From: Paracoccus sp. N5
Lineage (GTDB): Bacteria; Pseudomonadota; Alphaproteobacteria; Rhodobacterales; Rhodobacteraceae
Direction of reading: 5' to 3'
Length of the DNA stretch: 64,000 nucleotides
NCBI RefSeq assembly: GCF_000371965.1
Contig: NZ_AQUO01000002.1
Span: 71,001 to 135,000, forward strand
The position numbers and the translations under genes are program-made. Under the pieces are notes generated by a model, which worked only from the letters and a program-made list of their open reading frames with translations, was not told the origin of the DNA and did no database searches. Positions 17,512 through 25,080 of the stretch are shown piece by piece (the stretch's first letter is position 1; each line of letters begins with the position of its first letter).

Positions 17512-18183
17512 TCACAGCTCCGGCACGACCAGATCGCCGACCGCACCGTCCAGATGCAGCCGCGCGCCGGTCACGGCTTGCAGATCGTCAAGGGAAAGCG
17601 TGGCCAGCTTCTCGCGCAGCACGAAGCGGCCGTCCTGCACGTCCACCACGGCGAGCGAGGTATAGACCCGGGTCACGCAGCCCACGCCGGTCAGTGGCAG
17701 GGTGCAGGCTTCCAGCAGCTTCGGCTTGCCGTCCTTGGTGACATGGTCGGTGATGACCGCGACGCGCTTGGCGCCATGCACCAAGTCCATCGCGCCGCCG
17801 ACCGCCGGCACGCCCTTGGGCCCGGTGGACCAGTTCGCCAGGTCGCCGTTCTGCGCCACCTGATAGGCGCCGAGGATCGCCACGTCCAGATGCCCGCCGC
17901 GCACCATGGCGAAGCTGTCGGCATGGTGGAAAAAGGCCGCGCCGGGTTTCAGCGTGATCGCCTTCTTACCGGCGTTGATTAGGTCCCAGTCCTCCTCGCC
18001 CGCGGGCGGAGCCTCGCCAAAGCCCAGGACGCCGTTCTCGGTATGGAACACCGCCTGGCGGCCGGGGGGCTGGAACTTGGCCACCATCTCGGGAAAGCCG
18101 ATGCCCAGGTTCACATAGGCGCCGTCGGCGATGTCCTGCGCCGCGCGCCAGGCGATCTGGGCGTTGGAAAGCTTCGGGGTCAT
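17512..18183 (-). CDS. pcaJ: 3-oxoadipate CoA-transferase subunit B
   Basis: A 223-residue beta subunit of the succinyl-CoA:3-oxoadipate CoA-transferase. Catalytic Glu49 lies in FHTENGVLGFG, and GGAMDLVHGAKRVAV is the usual downstream string. Its start overlaps the stop of pcaI by 4 nt on the minus strand. Together with PcaI it activates the 3-oxoadipate made by maleylacetate reductase. Confidence 0.95.
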   Translation of the reverse strand: MTPKLSNAQIAWRAAQDIADGAYVNLGIGFPEMVAKFQPPGRQAVFHTENGVLGFGEAPPAGEEDWDLINAGKKAITLKPGAAFFHHADSFAMVRGGHLDVAILGAYQVAQNGDLANWSTGPKGVPAVGGAMDLVHGAKRVAVITDHVTKDGKPKLLEACTLPLTGVGCVTRVYTSLAVVDVQDGRFVLREKLATLSLDDLQAVTGARLHLDGAVGDLVVPEL

Positions 18184-18929
18184 GCCTGCACCTCCTGGGG
18201 ACGGGCGGGGGGATAGGCCGCATCGGCGCGGTTCAGCGCCTCTTCCTGCGCCGGGTTGGCGACCTCGACGATGCCGGCGACGAAGATGCCCGGCGTCACC
18301 ACATGCTCGGGGTCGATACCGCCCGGCGCGACCGCTTGCGTCACCTGCGCGATGGTGCGCGCCGCCGCCATCGCCATCAGCGGCGAGAAATTCCGCGCCG
18401 CCATGCGATAGGTCAGGTTGCCGTAATGGTCGCCCAGTTCGGCCTTGATCAGCGCGAAATCGGCCATGAGCCAGCGTTCCTGCACATAGGGCCGGCCCTC
18501 GAACTCGGCGACCGGCTTGCCGCGGGCCAGGTCGGTGCCGTAGCTGGTGGGCGTATAGAAGGCCGGGATGCCGGCGCCGCCGGCGCGGATGCGCTCGGCC
18601 AGCGTGCCCTGCGGCACCAGTTCCAGCTCGATCTCTCGGGCCAGGTATTTCTCGGTAAAGACCCGCGGATCGGCCGAGCGCGGGAAGGAACAGACCATCT
18701 TGCGGACCATGCCCTGCTCGATCATCGCCGCGATGCCGACATGGCCGTTGCCGGCATTGTTGTTGATGACGGTCAGGTTGCCGGGACTGCCGGTGGCCAG
18801 ATAGCGGTCGATCAGCGCGTGGATCAGCTCGATCGGCGCGCCCGAGCCGCCGAAGCCGCCGATCATCACCGTCGCGCCGTCCGGAATGCCGGCGACCGCC
18901 TCGGCCAGACTGGGAATGCGTTTGTCCAT
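18180..18929 (-). CDS. pcaI: 3-oxoadipate CoA-transferase subunit A
   Basis: A 249-residue alpha subunit. The CoA-binding glycine motif GGFGGSGAP is at residues 24-32, and GNGHVGIAAMIEQG is characteristic of the PcaI/AtoD group. AGGAGG lies 4-9 nt before the ATG on the minus strand. It is first in pcaIJF and divergent from the IclR-family regulator at 19038. Confidence 0.95.
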   Translation of the reverse strand: MDKRIPSLAEAVAGIPDGATVMIGGFGGSGAPIELIHALIDRYLATGSPGNLTVINNNAGNGHVGIAAMIEQGMVRKMVCSFPRSADPRVFTEKYLAREIELELVPQGTLAERIRAGGAGIPAFYTPTSYGTDLARGKPVAEFEGRPYVQERWLMADFALIKAELGDHYGNLTYRMAARNFSPLMAMAAARTIAQVTQAVAPGGIDPEHVVTPGIFVAGIVEVANPAQEEALNRADAAYPPARPQEVQA

Positions 18930-19037
18930 GAACTCCTCCTGCGGGTTCCGGGGATTTCTTGCGCGCATGGCCGCCGTGATGCCAGAAGTTTCGTGCGGAT
19001 GTTGACATTTGTTCAAACTGCGTAAAATCATGTGCGC

Positions 19038-19796
19038 ATGGTGAACAAGACCGATTTCATCGCCTCGCTGGCGAAGGGGCTTGGCGTGATCGAGGCGTTC
19101 CGGGCCGAGCGCCCGCGGCTTTCCATCGCCGAGGTGGCTGAGGCGACGGGGCTGGACCGGGCGACGGCGCGGCGCTGCCTGCTGACCCTGCACGAGCTGG
19201 GCTATGCCGATTACGACGGCAAGTTCTTCACCCTGACGCCGCGCATCCTGCGGCTGGGCATGGGGGCGCTGGCGGCGATGCCGCTGGCGCAGCTGGTGCA
19301 GCCCTGGCTGGACCAGCTTTCGGAACAGATCGGGCAATCGACCTCGGTCTCGATCCTCGACGGGACCGAGATCGTCTATCTGGCACGGGCGGCGCAGCGG
19401 CGGGTGATGTCCATCGGGCTGATGCCGGGCTCGCGGCTGCCGGCGCATTGCACCTCGATGGGCCGGGTGCTGCTGGCCGCCCTGCCCGAGCCCGAGGCGC
19501 GCGCCATCGTCGAGCGCTCGGACCTGACGCCGCGCACCCGCCACAGCCTGACCGCGCCGGACGAAATCATGGCGCGCATCCGGCAGGTCCGCGCCGAGGG
19601 CCATGCGGTGATCGACCAGGAGGTCGAGCTGGGCCTGCGCTCGCTTGCCGTGCCGCTTTGGAATGCGCATGGCCGGGTGGTGGCGGCGCTGAATACCGGG
19701 GTGGCAGCGGTGCAATCCTCGGCCGAGGAACTGGTCGCGCTCTACCTGCCGGCGCTGCGCCGGGTGCAGGAGGGGCTGCGCCGGGTGCTGCGCTAG
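19038..19796 (+). CDS. pcaR: IclR-family regulator, PcaR-like
   Basis: A 252-residue IclR protein. The N-terminal winged helix (FIASLAKGLGVIEAFRAE, LDRATARRCLLTLHELGY) resembles PcaR/PcaU/PobR, the activators of 3-oxoadipate pathway genes. The effector domain carries GSRLPAHCTSMGRVLLA. Divergence from pcaIJF supports this job. Start could be the GTG at 19032 or the ATG at 19038; I chose ATG. Its stop overlaps the convergent TetR gene stop by 4 nt. Confidence 0.85.
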   Translation: MVNKTDFIASLAKGLGVIEAFRAERPRLSIAEVAEATGLDRATARRCLLTLHELGYADYDGKFFTLTPRILRLGMGALAAMPLAQLVQPWLDQLSEQIGQSTSVSILDGTEIVYLARAAQRRVMSIGLMPGSRLPAHCTSMGRVLLAALPEPEARAIVERSDLTPRTRHSLTAPDEIMARIRQVRAEGHAVIDQEVELGLRSLAVPLWNAHGRVVAALNTGVAAVQSSAEELVALYLPALRRVQEGLRRVLR

Positions 19797-20431
19797 CGGC
19801 CGGGCAGCGGCGGGCGCGGCCGGGCGGCCAGTTCGGCGGCGCTGGCCAGGTCCAGGCCGGCCATGCAGAGCAGGCGCGCCACGATCCGCTCGCTTTCGGC
19901 AGGCGGAAGCTGGTCTTCGGTGATCGCCAGGCTGGCGCCGATCAGCGCGTGGCAGGTCAGCCGCCAGGTCAGTTCGGCCGCCTCGGCCTCGAACCGGCCG
20001 GCCGCCGAGGCCTGGCGCAGGTCGCGGATGGCGAAGGGGCCCATCATGCGGAACAGCGCATCCGCGATCACCTCGGAGCGGTGCAGCATCTGCCGCCAGC
20101 GCGGATCGCCGGTCGCGGCGTCCAGCACGGTGCGGATGCCGAAGGCATAGACCTGCGCCGGATCCTCGAACCGGTCGGTGACGGCCTGGATGCTGACCCC
20201 CAGGTCGTGCATCAGTCCCTCGAGCACGGCTATGGCCAATTCGTCCTTGGACCGGAAATAGTTGTAGATCGTTCCGGCGCCGACATCGGCGCGCTCGGCG
20301 ATCTCCAGCATGGTGGCGGCCTCGGCGCCCTTTTCGGTCATGATCTCGCGCGCGGCCTTGATCAGCGCCGCCCGGTTGCGCCGCTGGCGCCGCGCCACGC
20401 GGCCTTCGCCCTGGATCCCTGTCTCGGCCAT
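19793..20431 (-). CDS. TetR-family regulator
   Basis: A 212-residue repressor. The TetR helix-turn-helix spans about residues 18-65 (RAALIKAAREIMTEKG, ADVGAGTIYNYFRSKDEL). The C-terminal ligand domain is unassigned. It is divergent from the MhpA-like hydroxylase gene at 20707, with two palindromes between them at 20445-20474 that are probable operators. The start ATG at 20431 was preferred to an upstream in-frame ATG at 20596, because the shorter form begins at a normal TetR N-terminus and keeps the operators noncoding. Confidence 0.88.
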   Translation of the reverse strand: MAETGIQGEGRVARRQRRNRAALIKAAREIMTEKGAEAATMLEIAERADVGAGTIYNYFRSKDELAIAVLEGLMHDLGVSIQAVTDRFEDPAQVYAFGIRTVLDAATGDPRWRQMLHRSEVIADALFRMMGPFAIRDLRQASAAGRFEAEAAELTWRLTCHALIGASLAITEDQLPPAESERIVARLLCMAGLDLASAAELAARPRPPLPGR

Positions 20432-20444
20432 GTGCTGCTCCGTA

Positions 20445-20474
20445 TTCGGACCCGAACCATATTCGGAAACGAAT
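20445..20474. promoter_or_regulatory. Tandem TetR-type palindromes
   Basis: TTCGG-AC-CCGAA (20445-20456) and ATTCG-GAAA-CGAAT (20461-20474) are two adjacent palindromes. Each is preceded by TA and the two copies of TATTCGGA are spaced 17 bases apart. They lie directly upstream of the TetR start and within the divergent intergenic region with the hydroxylase. Assignment as the operator is inference from position and symmetry. Confidence 0.6.
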
Positions 20475-20706
20475 CGGTTCTCAAGCCAACGGGCGGGTTG
20501 GCCCGTCCGACGCGGCAAGAAGCCGCGGGTCGTGCGGGAGTTTTTGGCGTCCCGCCAATGTCTTGTAAGTTCCTGGCTGGCGTGAATTACAATCAAAGTT
20601 GACGATCATTCATTTTTAGAACAAATTCGCCGCCGAGCGATCCGCCCGCATGGGAGCGCGGGCGATCGGGCCGGAACCCCGGCAATCGTTTCAGGGAGGA
20701 ACAACG

Positions 20707-22347
20707 ATGACCCCATCGACCCAAGCCGCCGACACCGATGTCGCCATCGTCGGCGCCGGCCCCGTCGGCACGCTGCTGGCGATCCTGCTGGGCCAGCGTG
20801 GCAAGCGCGTGACGCTGATCGAGCGTTGGAGCACGCATTACGACCTGCCGCGCGCCGTGACCTTCGACCACGAGATCGCGCGCATCCTGGCCACGCTGGG
20901 CATCGACGCCGAGACCGACCCCTCGATCAACCATCACGACGAGCTTTATTACTGGCGCAACGCCAAGGGCGAGAATCTCCAGATCGTGGACTGGCAAAGC
21001 CAGTCGGCCAGCGGCTGGCGCGTGCGCTACTGGTTCAACCAGCCGCTGCTGGAAAAGCGCCTGTTGAAGCTGGCGGGCGGCATGCCGGAAATCACCATGA
21101 TGCGCGGCTGGAACGCCGTCGCGCTGGACCAGGATGCCGAGGGCGTCACCCTGGCGCTGCAACAGAACCCCGAGGAGGTCGGCCCGGACGGCGCGCGCCG
21201 GACAATCCGGGCGAAATTCGCCGCCGGCACCGACGGCGCCAACAGCTTCGTGCGCCATGCGCTTGGCATCGAGAACGAGGACAAGGGCTATTTCTTCGAC
21301 TGGCTGATCCTCGACATGCTGCCGAAATTCGACTACCGCGCCTCGCGCCCGGATGAGCCGGCGCAGTGGCAGCTTTGCGACCCCAGGCGCCCGACCACCA
21401 TCGTCCCCGGCGGGCCCGCGCCGCAGCCCGGCCAGCCCGACCGCCGCCGCTGGGAGTTCATGGTCCTGCCCGGCGAATCGGTGGCCGAGATGCAGACCCC
21501 GGAAAGGGCGTGGGAACTGCTGCAACCCTGGGGCCTGACACCCGAGAATGCCGCGCTGGAGCGCGCTGCCGTCTATCGCTTCCAGGCCCGCTGGGCGAAG
21601 CAATGGCACAAGGGCCGCTGCCTGATCGGCGGCGACGCCGCGCATCTGATGCCGCCCTTTGCCGGCGAGGGCATGTGCGCCGGCATCCGCGACGCGGTGG
21701 CCATGGCCTGGCGGCTGAACCTGATCCTTGAAGGCAAGGCGGGCCTCGGCCTGCTGGACAGCTATACCAGCGAGCGCAAGGACCACGCCTGCCATTACAT
21801 CGACTTCAGCCAGGAGCTGGGCAGCATCATCTGCATCGCCGACGAGGCCGAGGCCGCCGCGCGCGACGCCCGCATGATCGCCGAGCTTCAGGCCCGCGGC
21901 CAGCGGCCGGTGCCGACCGACATCTGCCATCTCGGCCCCGGCGCCTGGTGCGCGGCCAGCGCCCATGCCGGCGAGTTGTCGGTGCAGGGCGTGGTCGAAC
22001 ACAAGGGCCGGTGCGACCGCTTCGACCAGGCCGTGGGCCGGGGCTGGGTGGTGATCGGCTATGAGGCCGATCCGCTGGCGGCGCTGACGCCCGGGCAGCG
22101 GGCGCGGCTCGAATTGCTGGAGGGGTTCGGCGTGCAGCTCTGCGCCCCCGGCGGCGGCTGCGAGGTGATCGACACCGAAGGCACCTACAGGCACTGGCTT
22201 ACCGAGATCGATGCGAAATACGTGCTGATCCGGCCGGATTTCTATGTCGCGGCCACGGCGAACAGCGCCGAGGCCTTCCAGCAGCGCGTCGATGCGGTGA
22301 TGCGGGCGCTGGACCTGGCCGACAGCCCGGCGCTGGCGGCAGAATAA
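20707..22347 (+). CDS. FAD-dependent monooxygenase, MhpA-like
   Basis: A 546-residue flavin aromatic hydroxylase of the 3-(3-hydroxyphenyl)propionate hydroxylase family. The FAD motif VAIVGAGPVGTLLAILLGQR is near residue 12, the DG motif GTDGANSFVRHALG near 177, and GGDAAHLMPPFAGEGMCAGI near 310. It lacks obvious membrane segments. The start ATG at 20707 follows AGGGAGGAAC. It is the second aromatic hydroxylase of the block and is probably under the divergent TetR repressor, so it may handle a different substrate (for example a hydroxybenzoate or resorcinol) that also enters the hydroxyquinol route. The substrate is not readable. Confidence 0.85.
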   Translation: MTPSTQAADTDVAIVGAGPVGTLLAILLGQRGKRVTLIERWSTHYDLPRAVTFDHEIARILATLGIDAETDPSINHHDELYYWRNAKGENLQIVDWQSQSASGWRVRYWFNQPLLEKRLLKLAGGMPEITMMRGWNAVALDQDAEGVTLALQQNPEEVGPDGARRTIRAKFAAGTDGANSFVRHALGIENEDKGYFFDWLILDMLPKFDYRASRPDEPAQWQLCDPRRPTTIVPGGPAPQPGQPDRRRWEFMVLPGESVAEMQTPERAWELLQPWGLTPENAALERAAVYRFQARWAKQWHKGRCLIGGDAAHLMPPFAGEGMCAGIRDAVAMAWRLNLILEGKAGLGLLDSYTSERKDHACHYIDFSQELGSIICIADEAEAAARDARMIAELQARGQRPVPTDICHLGPGAWCAASAHAGELSVQGVVEHKGRCDRFDQAVGRGWVVIGYEADPLAALTPGQRARLELLEGFGVQLCAPGGGCEVIDTEGTYRHWLTEIDAKYVLIRPDFYVAATANSAEAFQQRVDAVMRALDLADSPALAAE

Positions 22348-22354
22348 GGGGGTA

Positions 22355-22706
22355 TCATCCCTTTGCGGATCGCTCGGGCCGGTGTGCCGGCCACCGCAAG
22401 AAGGCAGGACAGCAAGCGGACCGTCGCAGTCCGTGCGGCAGCGCTGGGCTGGACGACCCGACGGCGGTCTCATCCTGAGGCGGCTGGAACTGATTGGGGG
22501 CTAGGCTGAATCGACATTCATCGCATTTCCTGGCGGCTTCAAACGCATCCGGCCCAAGCATTTCGCCGGTGATCAACACGCGCTCGACCAACGCATCGAT
22601 GGAATTGCTGCGAAAGGATGCCACGGCGATGCCCCCCCCCCGAAGCTGCCTGGAAACAGCGTCGGGTAACGCACGCGAGGAAAACAGGATGTCAACATCG
22701 GCGGCC
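22355..22706 (-). pseudogene. Unrecognised ORF fragment containing a 10-G tract
   Basis: On the minus strand a frame runs from the traG remnant stop through AADVDILFSSRALPDAV and a Gly-Gly-Gly encoded by a run of ten G (plus strand C at 22632-22641). It continues to SNSIDALVERVLITGEMLG. The residues look like natural protein, but I recognise no family. The only start is the GTG at 22624. It lies directly against a TraG fragment, so it is probably another truncated mobile-element gene. Confidence 0.35.
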
Positions 22707-23005
22707 TAGCGGGCGCGCATCACCGAGAGGATGATGGCGGTGCCGACGGCCATAAACCCGCCCGAGGCGGCGATGATGCCGCCCTCGGCAAAGATGCGCG
22801 GCGCATAGGCGTCATAAACATACCACCACCAGAACAGCGCCGGCGGGTAATAGACCGGCCAGCCCCAGATCTCGAACCAGGCCGGGCCGAGCTGGGGCTG
22901 GAAGCCGAGGCGCCAGGCCACATATTGCGTCGCCGCCCAGATGAAGGCGAGGACGATCAGGAGACCAAGGCGATCTGGCCCCAGAGGATCTTCGTGCCGG
23001 ACAAG
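22707..23005 (-). pseudogene. Conjugative coupling protein TraG/VirD4, N-terminal fragment
   Basis: The minus strand encodes SGTKILWGQIALV, then in a shifted frame LIVLAFIWAATQ, FQPQLGPAWFEIWGWPVYY and FMAVGTAIILSVMRAR, ended by TAG at 22707-22709. This is the membrane-anchored N-terminus of a TraG/VirD4 coupling ATPase. The nucleotide-binding domains are absent, and a 1-nt shift lies near 22960. It indicates that a conjugative plasmid or element once occupied this place. Confidence 0.7.
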
Positions 23006-23211
23006 CGGTTTCGACCTCGCTGCTGATACTCAATACGACGAGGGAAAAACCGGGCCAACACAGGTTGCAACAGCTATTCCTGGACTGATCGCACCCGTCG
23101 CAGGGTAGCGTAAAAATACTTGCGGCATCCGGCGCGGAAGTTTCCTGCGATACATCGTGATTGGCACCGAATGATGCTATATTGGGTGCATGCATCCTTG
23201 GAGGCATGTCT

Positions 23212-23406
23212 ATGCGTACCACCCTGAATCTCGACGACGAGTTGCTCCGGCAAGCCCATGACCTCACCGGCATCGGCGAGAAGGCCGTCCTGGTGCGCGA
23301 GGGGCTTAAGGCGCTGATCGAGCGCGAGAGCGCCCGGCGGCTCGCCCTGCTCGGCGGCAGCGACAAACGCGCAGCGGTGGCCCCACGCCGGCGGCCGGTG
23401 CGGTGA
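23212..23406 (+). CDS. vapB: VapB-type antitoxin
   Basis: A 64-residue antitoxin with an N-terminal ribbon-helix-helix-like strand (MRTTLNLDDELLRQAHDLTG) and a KAVLVREGLKALIERESARR helix. These are the hallmarks of the VapB/DUF2191 family. GGAGG at 23200-23204 favours the ATG at 23212 over that at 23206. It overlaps the toxin GTG start by 4 nt. The toxin is truncated, so this may be an orphan antitoxin that can still bind its own promoter. Confidence 0.85.
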   Translation: MRTTLNLDDELLRQAHDLTGIGEKAVLVREGLKALIERESARRLALLGGSDKRAAVAPRRRPVR

Positions 23407-23732
23407 TCCTCGTCGATACCTCGATCTGGATCGACCACCTGCGCACGGGTAATGCGGAACTGGCCGATCTGCTGAGTGCCGGGATGGTGCTGGCGCATCC
23501 CTTCGTCATCGGAGAACTGGCGCTCGGCAGTCTCAAGGACCGGGAGACCGTCATCGCTGCGATGCAGGGCCTGCCGCAGGCGCCCATGGCCAGCCATGCC
23601 GAGGTCATCGCGCTGATCGAGGCGCGGCGGCTCTTCAACGTCGGCATCGGTTATGTCGATGCTCATCTGATCGCCGCCACCCTGCTCATCCGTGTAGGCC
23701 CATTGAGCTACTCCCCGGAAATCGGACAGTGA
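23403..23732 (+). pseudogene. vapC: VapC PIN-domain toxin, C-terminus replaced by IS sequence
   Basis: The PIN fold starts ILVDTSIWIDHL with Asp5, then Glu38 (IGELALG) and Asp86 (YVDAHLIAATLL). Homology ends at about 23690. The usual final stretch with the fourth acidic residue (LWTRDKRL-like) is replaced by residues encoded by an IS3-type remnant, giving a 109-residue product instead of about 130. Loss of the last acidic residue and last helix should abolish RNase activity. Confidence 0.8.
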
Positions 23733-24130
23733 CGGAAGCTACGATCTGACGTGTGCTGGTCTCCAAGACGAGGAGATCAGGAATGCGGAAACGCAGGAAC
23801 GATGACGCTTCAAGGCGCGCGTGGCGCTGGAAGCAGTGAAAGGCGAGCGCACTGTCTCGGAACTGGCGGCTGAATACGGCGTGCATCCGACGATGATCCA
23901 CCAGTGGAAGAAGGCCTTGCTCGACGGGGCTGCGGATATCTTCGAGCGCGGTGGCAGAAAGCCTGCTGCGGAGGTGGATGAGGAGACGGTCCGATCGCTG
24001 CATGCCAAGATCGGAGAACTGGCCGTCGCCAACGATTTTTTATCCAGAAAGCTCAAGCCGTGGACCGGCAAGTGAGGCGTGGGATGATTGAGCCGGGCCA
24101 GCCCAGCGCCTGAGCGTGACAGAAGATCGG
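23691..24130 (+). mobile_element. IS3-family insertion sequence remnant
   Basis: Begins inside vapC near 23691 and carries a frameshifted orfA. MRKRRNDDA starts at 23783. After loss of bases near 23808, FKARVALEAVKGERTVSEL continues in another frame through HPTMIHQWKKALLDG to LKPWTGK and a stop at 24073-24075. The start of orfB (MIEPGQPS, about 24084) is frameshifted again, and homology ends at about 24130. The rest of orfB and a right terminal repeat are missing. From there to about 24285 I see nothing identifiable. Confidence 0.75.
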
Positions 24131-24285
24131 CTGTGGTCTATCTTGTGGGCCAATGCTCGCGGGCAGACGTGAGATTTCCCTTTTGATTTCAGAGGGTCTA
24201 CCGTAGCGGTACCCGCCTCCAAGTCTTTTCAAGGGCTTGTGCTATATCGGGCTTCCCCTTCTTCCGGCGTTTACAGTTTCTTTCA

Positions 24286-24690
24286 CGTTGTGCTCCCGTT
24301 CGCCTGGGCGAGCCTGACCAGGATGCCGTCCGATTCATCGGGCGAAACGTTGGCATAATGCTCGATCACCGCCGCCGCGTAGCGCGCGGACCTGCCCATG
24401 TGCACCGCGATCTCGGCCAGCGTAAGCCCGGCCTTCAGAAGACGGATGGCGGCTGTGCTTCGCCTGTCCTGAAGCCGCAAGTCATATCCCACGGTTCGGG
24501 CGCAAGCCCCGCATTGTTGCGCCAATGGCGCATGCTGTCCGAGGCGTGGCGGCCGATCATGGCCCGCCTGCAATCACTGACCAGGATCGACATGCGGACG
24601 GCCGGCGTGGCATCGATCAGCGCGGCCATGGCGGGCGTGACCGGGACCGTGGCCGTCCAATTCCGCTTGCTCGTCCTGATGCGAATACGA
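24286..24690 (-). pseudogene. Tyrosine recombinase (phage-type integrase), C-terminal fragment
   Basis: The minus strand gives MAALIDATPAVRMSILVSD and MRHWRNNAGLAPEP, then after a frameshift STAAIRLLKAGLTLAEIAVH and VIEHYANVSPDESDG. This matches the C-terminal catalytic half of phage-type integrases. The HDLRGTAATRLL-type segment is damaged (QDRRSTAAIRLL), and the nucleophile is probably the Tyr of EHYANVSP. The N-terminal DNA-binding part is absent. It abuts a DppF-type fragment at about 24690. Confidence 0.7.
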
Positions 24691-25040
24691 CCTATCTGTT
24701 CATCAGCCACGACTTGGGCGTCGTGCGCCACATCTGCGACGAGATCGCGATGATGTATCCGGGCCAGATTGTGGAAAAGGCGCCGGCGGCGCAGATCTTC
24801 GCCGCGCCACGCCATCCCTATACCTAGGCGCTGATCGCCACGGCGCCTTCGCTCGCGCCCGGGCATCGCAGGCGCGGCGGCGGGGCGCGGCTGCAGGGCG
24901 ACCCCCCCAGCCCGGTGAACCTGCCCAAGGGCTGCCGCTTCGCCTCGCGCTGCCCGATCGCGGTCGAGGATTGCCGCCAGCGGATGCCGGCCCTGCGCCA
25001 GCTCGCCCCCGGGCAGGCGGTGGCCTGCCATCTGGCCTGA
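24685..25040 (+). pseudogene. Oligopeptide ABC transporter ATPase (DppF/OppF-type), C-terminal fragment
   Basis: The plus strand reads YLFISHDLGVVRHICDEIAM and YPGQIVEKAPAAQIFAAP up to HPYT, then a TAG at 24825-24827. It continues in frame with ALIATAPSLAPGHRR, GCRFASRCPIAVEDC and VACHLA. These are the H-loop and the C-terminal oligopeptide-transporter domain with its Cys residues. Walker A and B are missing and one stop interrupts the frame, so the gene is dead. It may be the relic of an operon displaced by mobile DNA. Confidence 0.8.
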
Positions 25041-25080
25041 CGGCCGGCCGGGGGCCTGCCCGGCGGGGCAGGCCCCTTCG

